Assembly (NCBI GenBank): GCA_026196955.1
Contig: JAPHTO010000069.1
Location: forward strand, 1 to 47,251
Reading direction: 5' to 3'
DNA length: 47,251 nucleotides
DNA from: Colwellia sp.
GTDB taxonomy: Bacteria > Pseudomonadota > Gammaproteobacteria > Enterobacterales > Alteromonadaceae
Positions 1 through 8,204 of this stretch are shown here, piece after piece. The first letter of the stretch is position 1. Every line of letters begins with the position of its first letter. The notes beneath the pieces were generated by a model. The model ran no database searches. It saw only the letters and a program-made list of their open reading frames with translations, and was not told the DNA's origin. The translations under genes and the position numbers were made by a program.

Positions 1-1872
1 ACTCTGGCAGGTAAGTTTACAACACAGCTGCAATGGCATGAAAAAACATTAACCGCCAATAGCCAACTAAGTCATTTCTCAATAGATAGCGCTAAAGGCG
101 TAGAGCAAAGTGGCCCATTCAATATCAATGGCATGCTTTCATGGCAAACAAGCCTAACCGCCAATAAAGCCTTATTTACTATTGATGAGCAAAGCTTGAT
201 AAATACCCATTTTAGTGATGAAAAGTTACTGGAATTTTTAACAACAAAAAATACTGCTGCTGATCTTATCTCACTCATTAAAGATAACCCAACCAACGGA
301 GTGCTAATAACCCCCAAAGCTAGCATAGAAATTGACTTTGCCAAGCAACAGGCATTTATTTCACGCCTTAAATTAGCGTCAAAAAATGCCGATAAACCAC
401 TACAACTCACCTTAACAGACGCTGCTTTTGGCTATCAAACAGAAGGCGCTTTACTCCCAAGCCTTACCTACGCTAACTATGCGCTAAATGCACGCTTAGC
501 AGTTAGTAAATTAAATAGCCTAACAAAAAGTCACGCTAAACTAGCCGCTGTAGGCACGATTAAACAAAATAATACCGGCTGGATAATTGCCTTTTCCCCA
601 ACGACATCACTTGAGTTATCAGTACTAAAATTCTCTCCAAAAAGCCAAAATTCAGCTAAAACAAATAGCACAGCGCATACCATCAATAAAAAAATAGTTA
701 GCATAGAAAAATTTATCACACACTGGCAAGGCAGTATTGATGTCGATCAGCATGGTTTGGCAGAAATATCATTGCAACTTGATAGCCAAGCTTCGATGCT
801 TCAAGCCGCGAATATAGCTTTAATAGAGCAGCTAGAGGTGAAAGCTGACATTACAGGCGAGTTGCAAAATATCATCATTACCGCCAGTACAATAGCCGAT
901 AAACAATTACTCGCTAACATAAGACTAACGGGTGCTATCACCCAGCCTCAGTTCGATATTTTTACTGATGATTTAGCCCTAACCGAGCTGTTAACGTTAA
1001 AGCTCAACTTACCTGTCGATATTTCACTCATTGATGGCAGCGCTAGCTATCGCTTATTGGGTCAATTAACGGATACTAACAATTGGCTAAACAATACCGC
1101 AACGCTGAATGCCTCAATACAGGATGTCAGCGGTGAAATTGATGGTACCTGGATACAAGAGCTCAACTGGCAGCAAGCATTTGTCCTATCCAACGGTGAT
1201 CTAAAAACCGTTAACGCCGATGATAAACCTAAAAAGAACCTGACGATTGCCAAAATAGAAACCGCCCCACCATTAACCGAGTTTTCAGCACAAACTGATA
1301 TGAGCTTTAAAAATAAAGAATTGACTGTCAAATTAACGGGGATTGAGACTAAACTATTAGGTGGCAGCATTAATATTGCCAATGCTCAATGGCCGCTTTT
1401 AGCCAGTCGTTCAGTTGATGTTCAGCTAACTAGTATAGACTTGGAAAACTTACTGGCATTAGACCCAAAACAAGGCATTATAGTGACAGGAAAAATTTCG
1501 GGTAACTTACCTGTATCAACAGATGGTAAACAATTTACCATCTTAGCTGGTGAGCTACATAATATCACTGACGGCATCATTAAAGTGGCTAATAACCCAG
1601 CGGTTGAGGAGTTAAAAAAGAGCGATCCGCAATTAAAACTGGCATTTGATGCCATGCAAAATATACATTATCACCAATTATCTTCTGATGTTTCTATGGC
1701 TAATGATGGCTATATGTTATTTGATACTATGATCAAAGGAAGAAATCCCGATCTTGATAATGATGTTAACTTAAATCTAAATCTTAGTTATGATTTATTG
1801 GGCTTATTAGAGTCACTAAATATAACCAAGGATTTAGAACAAACACTTATCGACAAGTTACAAAAAAACTAA
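1..1872 (+). CDS. ydbH: YdbH-like AsmA-family intermembrane lipid transport protein, 3' part
   Basis: The frame is open from base 1, so the gene starts outside the window; 623 codons are visible. The protein is a long run of short beta-strand segments with few cysteines, as in AsmA/TamB/YdbH bridge proteins. It ends in a segment with LSYDLLGLLESLNITKDLEQTLIDKLQK, of the kind seen at YdbH C-termini (that stretch lies within the last 30 residues). In E. coli YdbH is an inner-membrane-anchored protein that helps move phospholipid to the outer membrane, redundantly with TamB and YhdP. The identification rests mainly on context: the next two genes are the YnbE-type lipoprotein and YdbL in the same order as in enterobacteria. 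The stop overlaps the ribosome binding site of ynbE, so the genes are probably cotranscribed and translationally linked. Confidence 0.8.
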   Translation, partial: TLAGKFTTQLQWHEKTLTANSQLSHFSIDSAKGVEQSGPFNINGMLSWQTSLTANKALFTIDEQSLINTHFSDEKLLEFLTTKNTAADLISLIKDNPTNGVLITPKASIEIDFAKQQAFISRLKLASKNADKPLQLTLTDAAFGYQTEGALLPSLTYANYALNARLAVSKLNSLTKSHAKLAAVGTIKQNNTGWIIAFSPTTSLELSVLKFSPKSQNSAKTNSTAHTINKKIVSIEKFITHWQGSIDVDQHGLAEISLQLDSQASMLQAANIALIEQLEVKADITGELQNIIITASTIADKQLLANIRLTGAITQPQFDIFTDDLALTELLTLKLNLPVDISLIDGSASYRLLGQLTDTNNWLNNTATLNASIQDVSGEIDGTWIQELNWQQAFVLSNGDLKTVNADDKPKKNLTIAKIETAPPLTEFSAQTDMSFKNKELTVKLTGIETKLLGGSINIANAQWPLLASRSVDVQLTSIDLENLLALDPKQGIIVTGKISGNLPVSTDGKQFTILAGELHNITDGIIKVANNPAVEELKKSDPQLKLAFDAMQNIHYHQLSSDVSMANDGYMLFDTMIKGRNPDLDNDVNLNLNLSYDLLGLLESLNITKDLEQTLIDKLQKN

Positions 1873-1881
1873 GGAGCATTT

Positions 1882-2064
1882 ATGGATAAAGTACTCGCAG
1901 TAGCATTTGTTGCTATGCTAGTTTCTGGTTGCACACACAAAGTAGAAGTTAGTGCTAAAGAGCCTATTACCATTAATTTAAATTTAAAAATTGATCATGA
2001 AATACGCGTGAAAGTTGATAAAGAGCTTGATAGTATTTTCAGTGAAAATAGTGACATATTTTAA
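1882..2064 (+). CDS. ynbE: YnbE-family outer-membrane lipoprotein
   Basis: A 60-residue lipoprotein. The N-terminal signal is short and ends in a lipobox (VSGC, Cys17), followed by about 43 residues with a TINLNLKIDHEI strand typical of YnbE. The length matches the E. coli protein (about 61 residues). YnbE is known to interact with YdbH at the outer membrane and to help complete the lipid bridge; YdbL modulates this. An AAGGAG site overlaps the ydbH stop codon and lies 5 bases from the ATG, and the next gene follows 9 bases after the stop. The Asp at position +2 after Cys that would retain it in the inner membrane is absent (it is Thr), which fits an outer-membrane location. Confidence 0.85.
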   Translation: MDKVLAVAFVAMLVSGCTHKVEVSAKEPITINLNLKIDHEIRVKVDKELDSIFSENSDIF

Positions 2065-2073
2065 GGAGCAACT

Positions 2074-2403
2074 ATGTATAAATTCATAAAAAAATTCAGC
2101 TTGGCAATGGCTGCCTTAAGCATAACTTTTTCTGCATGGGCTATATCACTAGACCAAGCCAAACAACAAGGATTAGTAGGTGAAATGGCCAATGGATATT
2201 TAGGCGTAGTGGTCACCAGCCCTGAAGTCACTAGCTTAGTCGCGAGTGTCAACGCAAAACGTAAAAGCCTCTACCTTGATATTGCTCGTAAAAATAAACT
2301 AACAATGAAGCAAGTAACCGCTTTAGCTGGCGAAAAAGCTATCGCTAAAACGAGCTCAGGTCACTACATTAAAATGCCATCAGGCGGTTGGATAAAAAAA
2401 TAA
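2074..2403 (+). CDS. ydbL: YdbL-family periplasmic protein (DUF1318)
   Basis: A 109-residue secreted protein with a cleavable signal peptide (basic start, hydrophobic core, probable cleavage after SAWA near residue 23). The mature part begins with SLDQAKQQGLVGEMANGYLG, the characteristic YdbL/DUF1318 opening, in which a peptidoglycan-turnover-like dipeptide pattern is followed by a short basic C-terminus. The length agrees with E. coli YdbL (about 108). It is the last gene of ydbH-ynbE-ydbL and has its own AAGGAG site. In E. coli YdbL works as a chaperone or regulator of YnbE multimer formation around YdbH. A strong stem-loop lies 43 bases downstream. Confidence 0.85.
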   Translation: MYKFIKKFSLAMAALSITFSAWAISLDQAKQQGLVGEMANGYLGVVVTSPEVTSLVASVNAKRKSLYLDIARKNKLTMKQVTALAGEKAIAKTSSGHYIKMPSGGWIKK

Positions 2404-2445
2404 CGTTGCCTACCACAGCATCTTTGTCATACGCTCATCAATACA

Positions 2446-2483
2446 AATTGGCTGCTAGTTCGGGCGTACAATAGCAGCCAATT
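2446..2483. other. Stem-loop downstream of ydbL
   Basis: Perfect 12-bp inverted repeat: AATTGGCTGCTA at 2446-2457 and TAGCAGCCAATT at 2472-2483 with a 14-base loop. There is no U-tract on the + strand, so it is not a classic terminator; it may protect the ydbHEL transcript 3' end. It is the left part of the longer repeat copy listed at 2449-2526. A second, weaker stem (ACACATTC, 2575-2582, with GAATGTGT, 2590-2597) lies in the same 262-base gap. Confidence 0.6.
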
Positions 2484-2526
2484 AAGAGCAAAGAACTGGG
2501 CATTGTTATAACAATCCTTGAGTTAA
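2449..2526. repeat. Imperfect direct repeat, copy A (left flank of the ATPase module)
   Basis: About 78 bases that align with 7200-7286. By eye, 13 of the first 17 positions agree (TGGCTGCtAGTtCG), then 26 of 32 with one gap across TACA...AGCCAATTAA...CAAAG.ACTG, then TAACA and CTTGARTTAA near the right end. The two copies are in the same orientation and bound the genes at 2666-7169. It may be a dispersed intergenic repeat or the footprint of a mobile module. Confidence 0.6.
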
Positions 2527-2665
2527 GAAAAGCAATTAAGTTAGATAAGAATGACCGTTTATTGATATAAATCGACACATTCCCTTCACGAATGTGTTCA
2601 ACTTCCTCATACCAATTTAATCAATTACCTTGCCTTTCAACTGTGGCAACTAAATGTAAAACCTT

Positions 2666-3121
2666 ATGAATAAAACAGCAAAAATCTTGTTATTAGCATT
2701 GGCCGCTTTCTTTTTATTTATCGGTATTAAGAGTGCCCAACACTCAACAGCCTACACTGAATTAACCGATATTCAAACCACCAAAGGCACTATATTAACA
2801 TTACATTGCCCGCCCAAAGGCGCCGCAGCATTAAGCCTAACCGGCTCTGATGCTACGTATAATTTGTCAATCAAATTTAGAGCAGATTATTGTGATGACG
2901 ATAACTCAAACGTACTTTTAGGTAGAGAAGTCACCATGGAATATGTGCAAGTTAATGACAACTTTTATCAAGTGTATCAACTCACAGAAAATGACCGTAA
3001 CATTCTCAGCCCAGAGGAAGTCGAAGCTGATCAATCTAGCGCCACCTTTGGTTTGTTTCTCTTAGCCTTTTTATTGGTTGCTTTAGTTATTTATAAAAGC
3101 CGCTCTGCCGCTAAGAAGTAA
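2666..3121 (+). CDS. Two-helix membrane protein of unknown function
   Basis: I do not recognise a family. The 151-residue protein has a hydrophobic segment at about residues 6-23 and another at about 128-145 followed by a basic tail (KSRSAAKK). The loop between them (about 100 residues) is rich in short beta-type stretches and contains Cys48 and Cys75, which could pair if the loop is outside the membrane. The topology is like that of DUF3592-type proteins but this is only a resemblance. No good Shine-Dalgarno site precedes the ATG at 2666, so the start is uncertain, although the N-terminal helix supports it. It lies inside the repeat-bounded segment but is separated by 159 bases from the ATPase genes, which appear to have their own promoter. 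Confidence 0.65.
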   Translation: MNKTAKILLLALAAFFLFIGIKSAQHSTAYTELTDIQTTKGTILTLHCPPKGAAALSLTGSDATYNLSIKFRADYCDDDNSNVLLGREVTMEYVQVNDNFYQVYQLTENDRNILSPEEVEADQSSATFGLFLLAFLLVALVIYKSRSAAKK

Positions 3122-3193
3122 TCAACTAAAATAGTTGTTGATTTTGAGTATAGAAGAGCCTAAAAACCTATTATTTTACTTAGCAAACACAAC

Positions 3194-3270
3194 TTAACAA
3201 CAAATCCATTGCCAAAAAACTTGACAATAAATTTATTGCTAATACACTTTAACAATAGATTTATAGCTAA
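3194..3270 (+). repeat. Three imperfect tandem repeats, period 27-28 bases
   Basis: Units start at 3194, 3221 and 3249. The common core is TTRACAATARATTTATTGCTAA; units 2 and 3 agree at about 19 of 22 core positions, and unit 1 is more diverged. The third unit runs into the ribosome binding site of the ATPase gene at 3281. Such spaced repeats next to a start codon look like operator or iteron sites. Confidence 0.6.
3221..3248 (+). promoter_or_regulatory. Possible sigma70 promoter of the ATPase pair
   Basis: A perfect -35 box TTGACA at 3221-3226, a 16-base spacer and a -10-like TACACT at 3243-3248. The -35 box is also the start of the second tandem repeat, so a protein binding the repeats would compete with RNA polymerase. 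This is pattern matching only. Confidence 0.4.
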
Positions 3271-3280
3271 AGGAGGTTTT

Positions 3281-4456
3281 ATGACTGGTCAGGTAGCCTA
3301 TGGTAAAAATTATTTCCCTAGAGAAAAAGATGAAAAACGAATATGGCGTAGGTTAAATCATGGATCTCATTTATTATTACTAGCCCCACGCAGAGTTGGT
3401 AAAACATCGCTTCTTCGTAACTTAGAATTAGCTCCAAACGATGACTATGTTTTTTTATATAACATTGTTCAGTCCTGCTCTACAGTACACGAGTACTATG
3501 AACGTATAATTGAAAACTTATTTAAATCTGAGTTCACTGACAGACTTAACAAATTCACAAATTGGGGAAAAGATGCCTTAACGGATTTTAGAAATAGTAT
3601 AAAAGGCCTCAACTTTAGTGAAGCTGGCATTGAATTTGACAGTCAAGAAAGGACGCTTACTCATAAAGATCTCAAGACACTACTTGATAAAATCAAAATA
3701 AGGGAAAAGCTAATCATAGTTATTGATGAGTTTCCTGACGTTTTAGAGAAAATACATAAAGATCAAGGTCATGGTGCAGCAGAAATATTTTTATCTGGTT
3801 GCCGAGAGCTTTGGCAAGATCCTGCACTAGATCAAAAAATTCAATTTATCTTTACAGGTTCAATTGGGCTTGATTCATTAGTTCATAAGTTAAATTTATC
3901 TGATTTAATCAACGTCCTTATTAATGTAACTGTTGATCCTCTTAACGAAGAAAAAGCGTTTGAGTTTATCGAGTTTATCTCAAGGAAAAGCCAAGAAGAA
4001 ATAACGTTTTCTGATGAAATTAAAACCTATATTCTGAATAAAGTCAGTTGGTATATGCCTTATTATATCGAAATTCTTTTACTTAGTATTGAGGATTACT
4101 GCTGTGAAAACGATATTATAGAACCAAATCCTAACGATATAGATAAAGCATACGAACAACTATTTAGCCAAAATTATTTAGCCAACTTTAATCACTGGGC
4201 TGAAAGGTTAGAGCGACTGGAGAAAACAGAAATTAGTTTTGCACATGAAGTTCTCAATTATATCGCAATTAATGAAACGATCTCCCCACAAAAAATACAT
4301 AATATTAAAGAAGCACCACAAGTAACTTCTGTTAACTCAAACTATGTGGTCGAGTGCTTAATTCATGACGGGTATATTTTTGAAACAGCCAACAGGGAGT
4401 TTCAATTCACCTCTCCTATGTTAAAAGAATGGTGGGGACGTTATGCAAATAAGTAA
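3281..4456 (+). CDS. P-loop ATPase (archaeal-ATPase/AAA-like), first gene of a pair
   Basis: A 391-residue ATPase. Walker A is APRRVGKT at residues 35-42, and Walker B is LIIVIDE at 144-150. A Thr-Gly-Ser motif (FTGSIG) near 207 sits where AAA-type sensor residues occur. The C-terminal 90 residues look like a winged helix ending in FTSPMLKEWWGRY, as in archaeal-type (COG1672-like) ATPases. The ATG at 3281 is chosen because AGGAGG lies 4 bases upstream; an upstream TTG at 3209 would translate the tandem repeats and has no site. The 3' end overlaps the next gene by 14 bases, so the two are translationally coupled. Function is unknown; pairs like this occur in defence and stress islands, but no effector domain is visible here. 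Base composition is visibly more AT-rich than the dmp genes. Confidence 0.85.
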   Translation: MTGQVAYGKNYFPREKDEKRIWRRLNHGSHLLLLAPRRVGKTSLLRNLELAPNDDYVFLYNIVQSCSTVHEYYERIIENLFKSEFTDRLNKFTNWGKDALTDFRNSIKGLNFSEAGIEFDSQERTLTHKDLKTLLDKIKIREKLIIVIDEFPDVLEKIHKDQGHGAAEIFLSGCRELWQDPALDQKIQFIFTGSIGLDSLVHKLNLSDLINVLINVTVDPLNEEKAFEFIEFISRKSQEEITFSDEIKTYILNKVSWYMPYYIEILLLSIEDYCCENDIIEPNPNDIDKAYEQLFSQNYLANFNHWAERLERLEKTEISFAHEVLNYIAINETISPQKIHNIKEAPQVTSVNSNYVVECLIHDGYIFETANREFQFTSPMLKEWWGRYANK

Positions 4457-7169
4457 CTATAAAGAAGGCGTTAAACTATATAACTCACAGAACACATCTT
4501 CAGAGATGGTCAAAAATAGTTTTGTTATTCGCATACGTGAATATAACAAGCTTTGGAAAGCAATCATTAACTCTGACATGGAGCACCCTGAACAACACTA
4601 TATTGTTCAGGGTGTTAGAGGCGCAGGAAAAACAACAATGCTTCGCCGATTAGCTATTGCAGTAGAGGAAAGTGAAGAGCTTACCTCATGGTTAATCCCT
4701 ATCACATTCAAAGAAGAAGAATATGGCATTAGCTCTTTATTTACTTTCTGGGAGCGAATTGCAGAAGAACTAGCTGAATATGATCATACACTCTTTGATT
4801 CACTATTCGATACAATAGATCAATTAAAAGAAAGTGAGATAAAGCAGCTTATTTCACTTATCAACCAAGCATTAATTCATAGCCAAAAAAAAATCATATT
4901 GTTTATAGATAATATCGCTGAGTTATTTGAACAATTTGACCAAGTTGAAAGTGACATGCTAAGAGAGATATTAACGACAAATAATAATATAAGAATTATT
5001 GGTGGTTCAGCAATTCGCTTAGAAGCCTTTTTTGACAACAAAGCACCTTTTTATCAATTTTTTGATATTCACACTCTTCAGGGGCTAAAAGAAAAGGAAA
5101 CAACTGCATTACTTAAAAAATTAAGTGAACATGCTGGAGAAAAAGAACAAAAAAACCTCAATAATTTATTAGAAAAAGAACCTCAAAAGATCGAGTCAAT
5201 AAGGCGACTAACGGGAGGTATCCCTAGAACCATTTCAATATTGTTCAACATACTTGTAGAAGGTCCAAAAGGTAATACTTTTACTTTACTTGAAGAGACT
5301 ATTGATAAAACCACCCCGCTCTATAAACATCGCATGGACGATTTAACCGCACAACAAAAGCCAATAGTGAATGCTATTGCCCTAAACTGGGATGGAATAT
5401 CTGTAAAAGAAATCGCTGAAAAAATAAGATTACCAAGCAAGCAGGTGTCAGCTCAATTAAGGCAGTTAGAAAAACAGTGGATTATTGAAAAAACTACTAC
5501 CAACACTAAAAACCACTTATATGCCCTAAAAGAACGTTTTTTCAATATATGGTATTTAATGCGTTATGGCCGCAGAAAAGACAGAAGAAAAGTATTATGG
5601 CTCACCCAATTCATGGAAATTTGGTGCACTGGCGATGAGCTAAAACAGCGCTCTAAACTATTCACTGAACATTTAAAGGGTAATTGTCATCCCCTGGCTT
5701 CTATTACCTTAGCCAATGCTTTTATCTGTAGTGACAAACTAACTCATGAGGATAAAAATAAAATTTTATCTGCTACTTCTGATTATTTACAAGAATCTGG
5801 AAATGGCAAGTTACATAAAGAGTTACTGTCTCTTTCTGATGAAGACACTAACTCTGAAGTTAACAAATTATGGCAAGAGTTATTAGAATTTGAAGAAAAT
5901 CTAGCTCAAGAGAAGTTAGATAAATTAAAAAGCTTTCTCCAAAAAACAAAGCATAATTATGGACTAGGATTGTTTTACATTAAGATTAAAGAGTTTACTA
6001 AAGCAGAAAAGTGCCTATTAAACGTCAAAACTGCTGATGGAGTGACTTTATTAGCCTTTGTATATAAAGCTCAAGACAAACTCAATTTAGCTATTACGAC
6101 AGCAAAAATAGCTATTACAAAAGAAAGCTACATTGCCTATAAACTATTAGCTGAAATCTACTTACAGCAAGAGAACTTTACTAAAGCAACAGAGTATTAT
6201 TTATTAGCAATAAAGCATGATATTCCTGATTGTTATATTGAGCTGAGTGATATTTATTTAGAAACAAGTCAATTAGCACTTGCTGAAAAGTATGCACTAC
6301 TCGCTATAGAGCATAGAGAAGGTAATGCTCATGTTAAATTAGGTGAAATCTATATCCACCTTGATAAATTCGATAAAGCAAAAGAAATACTTGAAAAAGA
6401 ATTACAAAAAAAATCCTTTGATGGAGTTGCTTATGGATTTTTAGCATGGATTCACCTTCATCAAAATAACATGACTGAAGCTAAAAAGTATTTACAATTG
6501 GGGTTAAAGCAAAACTCCTCAGGAATAAGTGTAGTAGCAGCATATTTCTATTATTGTGAGAAGGATTACAGATCGGCAAAACCATATTTATTGCAAAGTA
6601 TCAAGGAAGGGGCTACTTCCATGCTTTCAATACTTGCATCTATATATCAGATTGAAGGAAATTTACCACTTGCAGAAGAATATTATCTCAAAGCACTTAG
6701 TTCAGGAAACGAGAGCGCAGAAATGAATTTAGCTGATTTTTATTTTTATAATATGCAAACTGAAAATAAAGTGAAAGCTTTAGTGCTAGCTAAAAAGTCA
6801 ATAAAAGCAAATACGACTTTTGAAGCTAAAAACTCATATATATCAATTTTATTGTGGAATAATAACTTTGAATTAGCCACCCAAATAATGGAGTCTTTGC
6901 TAAAAAATATTACTTTTGAAGATCAAGAGCAAGAAAGTCAACTTATCCAATTATTCACTTTATTTTTAGCCAAAGAGCAAACTAATCTAGTCGATAGATG
7001 GTTCAAAAAATATGATATTAAAGAGCGTTTTAAACCATTGTATTACGCCTTAATGTCATTAATGAAAGAACAATACCCTAATGAGATATTACGCATGGGC
7101 TCAGAATTGACTGAAACCGTAAATGAAATATTAGAGGAGATCGAAGGTTTAGCTTTAATATATAAATAA
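4443..7169 (+). CDS. STAND-like ATPase with winged helix and TPR repeats
   Basis: A 908-residue protein. Walker A is GVRGAGKT at residues 57-64; Walker B is IILFIDN at 151-157, with Asn where a catalytic Glu is often found. An LTGGIPRT motif near 260 resembles the GxPR sensor of STAND/MNS ATPases. A winged helix follows at about 300-355 (ISVKEIAEKIRLPSKQVSAQ). From about 500 to 800 there are tandem tetratricopeptide-type helices (for example TKATEYYLLAIKHD and LPLAEEYYLKALSSG). Order ATPase-wHTH-TPR is that of STAND sensors, in which the repeats recognise a signal and the ATPase oligomerises. It begins inside the previous gene, behind GGGGA at 4436-4440. No toxin, nuclease or protease domain is seen in either partner. 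What it senses and does is unknown. Confidence 0.85.
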   Translation: MQISNYKEGVKLYNSQNTSSEMVKNSFVIRIREYNKLWKAIINSDMEHPEQHYIVQGVRGAGKTTMLRRLAIAVEESEELTSWLIPITFKEEEYGISSLFTFWERIAEELAEYDHTLFDSLFDTIDQLKESEIKQLISLINQALIHSQKKIILFIDNIAELFEQFDQVESDMLREILTTNNNIRIIGGSAIRLEAFFDNKAPFYQFFDIHTLQGLKEKETTALLKKLSEHAGEKEQKNLNNLLEKEPQKIESIRRLTGGIPRTISILFNILVEGPKGNTFTLLEETIDKTTPLYKHRMDDLTAQQKPIVNAIALNWDGISVKEIAEKIRLPSKQVSAQLRQLEKQWIIEKTTTNTKNHLYALKERFFNIWYLMRYGRRKDRRKVLWLTQFMEIWCTGDELKQRSKLFTEHLKGNCHPLASITLANAFICSDKLTHEDKNKILSATSDYLQESGNGKLHKELLSLSDEDTNSEVNKLWQELLEFEENLAQEKLDKLKSFLQKTKHNYGLGLFYIKIKEFTKAEKCLLNVKTADGVTLLAFVYKAQDKLNLAITTAKIAITKESYIAYKLLAEIYLQQENFTKATEYYLLAIKHDIPDCYIELSDIYLETSQLALAEKYALLAIEHREGNAHVKLGEIYIHLDKFDKAKEILEKELQKKSFDGVAYGFLAWIHLHQNNMTEAKKYLQLGLKQNSSGISVVAAYFYYCEKDYRSAKPYLLQSIKEGATSMLSILASIYQIEGNLPLAEEYYLKALSSGNESAEMNLADFYFYNMQTENKVKALVLAKKSIKANTTFEAKNSYISILLWNNNFELATQIMESLLKNITFEDQEQESQLIQLFTLFLAKEQTNLVDRWFKKYDIKERFKPLYYALMSLMKEQYPNEILRMGSELTETVNEILEEIEGLALIYK

Positions 7170-7199
7170 GCAATAGAATATAAGCTGAAAAGCGTTCAC

Positions 7200-7286
7200 T
7201 GGCTGCCAGTACGAGAAAGAGCTTTACAGATAATAGCCAATTAACCTCAAAGGACTGATACCATTTAGTAACACTTCTTGAATTAA
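7200..7286. repeat. Imperfect direct repeat, copy B (right flank of the ATPase module)
   Basis: Direct partner of 2449-2526. It starts with TGGCTGCCAGTACG, includes AGCCAATTAA at 7235-7244 and ends with CTTGAATTAA. The copy sits 30 bases after the TPR-ATPase stop, between convergent genes, so it may also serve as their shared 3' region. Confidence 0.6.
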
Positions 7287-7304
7287 AATAGAGAGAGAAA
7301 ATAA

Positions 7305-8204
7305 CTAAAACAGTTGGTTTTCCAACGTTTTACCGTTTATTAATTGTCGATATGGCCATTTTTGTTGATGACACACTTGTAAAATTTGGATATCTATAGG
7401 CGTTTGCTCTACGTTTGGCACAACGCTGATCAGGTATTCTCTGTCTTGAGAATTAACGACATCAACCACTTGCTTAATTGATTTTAATCGGTCAATTAAA
7501 GCTGGTTCTTGCTTCTCCATACGCAAGGTAAAATAGCGATGATCAATATCGTTTGCTAGGGTTTTATGGCGCTTTAATATGCCTTTATCCAAATAAAGTA
7601 CTTGCTGACATAAACGTTCTAGTTCATTTAAATCATGTGAACTTAAGATAAAAGTTACCTCGCTAGATAAAGAGGCAACGACCTGTCTTATTTCTCTTGC
7701 ATGAAGTGGATCAAGCCCTGCAGTCGCTTCATCAAGCATGACAATATCAGGTGTGCCCATCAACGCTTGCGCTATGGTTACCCGCTTTCTCATGCCATGT
7801 GATAACGCATCAGGCTTCTCATGTAAAATGTCAGATAGGCCCACTAATTCAAGCGTTCGTTCAACTTCAAATTTACTTTTCTTCTTATTAAATCCTTGTA
7901 ATTGGCCGTAAAAGCTTAATTGATGAACAATCGAAAAACGAGGATCTAGTTGCGCATCTTGTGGTAATGCGGCTAATCGACCAAACGTGGCATGAGTACC
8001 TGGCCGCGCACCAAGTACTTCGACATTCCCAGAGCTTGGCTGAATATAACCACATAAAATACTAAATAGCGTTGTTTTACCAGCACCATTAGGACCAACT
8101 AAGGCAAAAGGTGCCCCTTTTTCAATGGCAAAATCGACATTATTAAGGGCATGCGTGTCGCCGAAAAATTTATTAAGCCCTGTTACCTGAATCAAAGCAC
8201 TCAT
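7305..8204 (-). CDS. ABC-2 type transporter, ATP-binding subunit
   Basis: A 299-residue ABC ATPase: Walker A GPNGAGKT near residue 37, signature LSHGM near 138, Walker B IVMLDEATAGLDP near 157 and switch His in SSHD near 190. The signature has His-Gly-Met where LSGGQ or LSGGM is usual; LSxGM is common in this subfamily. About 80 residues after the core form a variable domain. The ATG at 8204 is chosen for its AAGGAG site and because it overlaps the permease stop as ATGA. It would supply energy to the permease encoded immediately upstream. The class contains antibiotic, lipid and copper (NosF-like) exporters, and the substrate cannot be told from sequence. Confidence 0.88.
   Translation of the reverse strand: MSALIQVTGLNKFFGDTHALNNVDFAIEKGAPFALVGPNGAGKTTLFSILCGYIQPSSGNVEVLGARPGTHATFGRLAALPQDAQLDPRFSIVHQLSFYGQLQGFNKKKSKFEVERTLELVGLSDILHEKPDALSHGMRKRVTIAQALMGTPDIVMLDEATAGLDPLHAREIRQVVASLSSEVTFILSSHDLNELERLCQQVLYLDKGILKRHKTLANDIDHRYFTLRMEKQEPALIDRLKSIKQVVDVVNSQDREYLISVVPNVEQTPIDIQILQVCHQQKWPYRQLINGKTLENQLF

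Noticed and set aside
2575-2597. 8-bp stem-loop as a terminator
   Set aside because: No T-run follows on either strand, and no gene ends close by.
3209-3280. TTG start giving a 24-residue longer ATPase
   Set aside because: It would translate the tandem repeats and has no Shine-Dalgarno site, whereas ATG 3281 follows AGGAGG.
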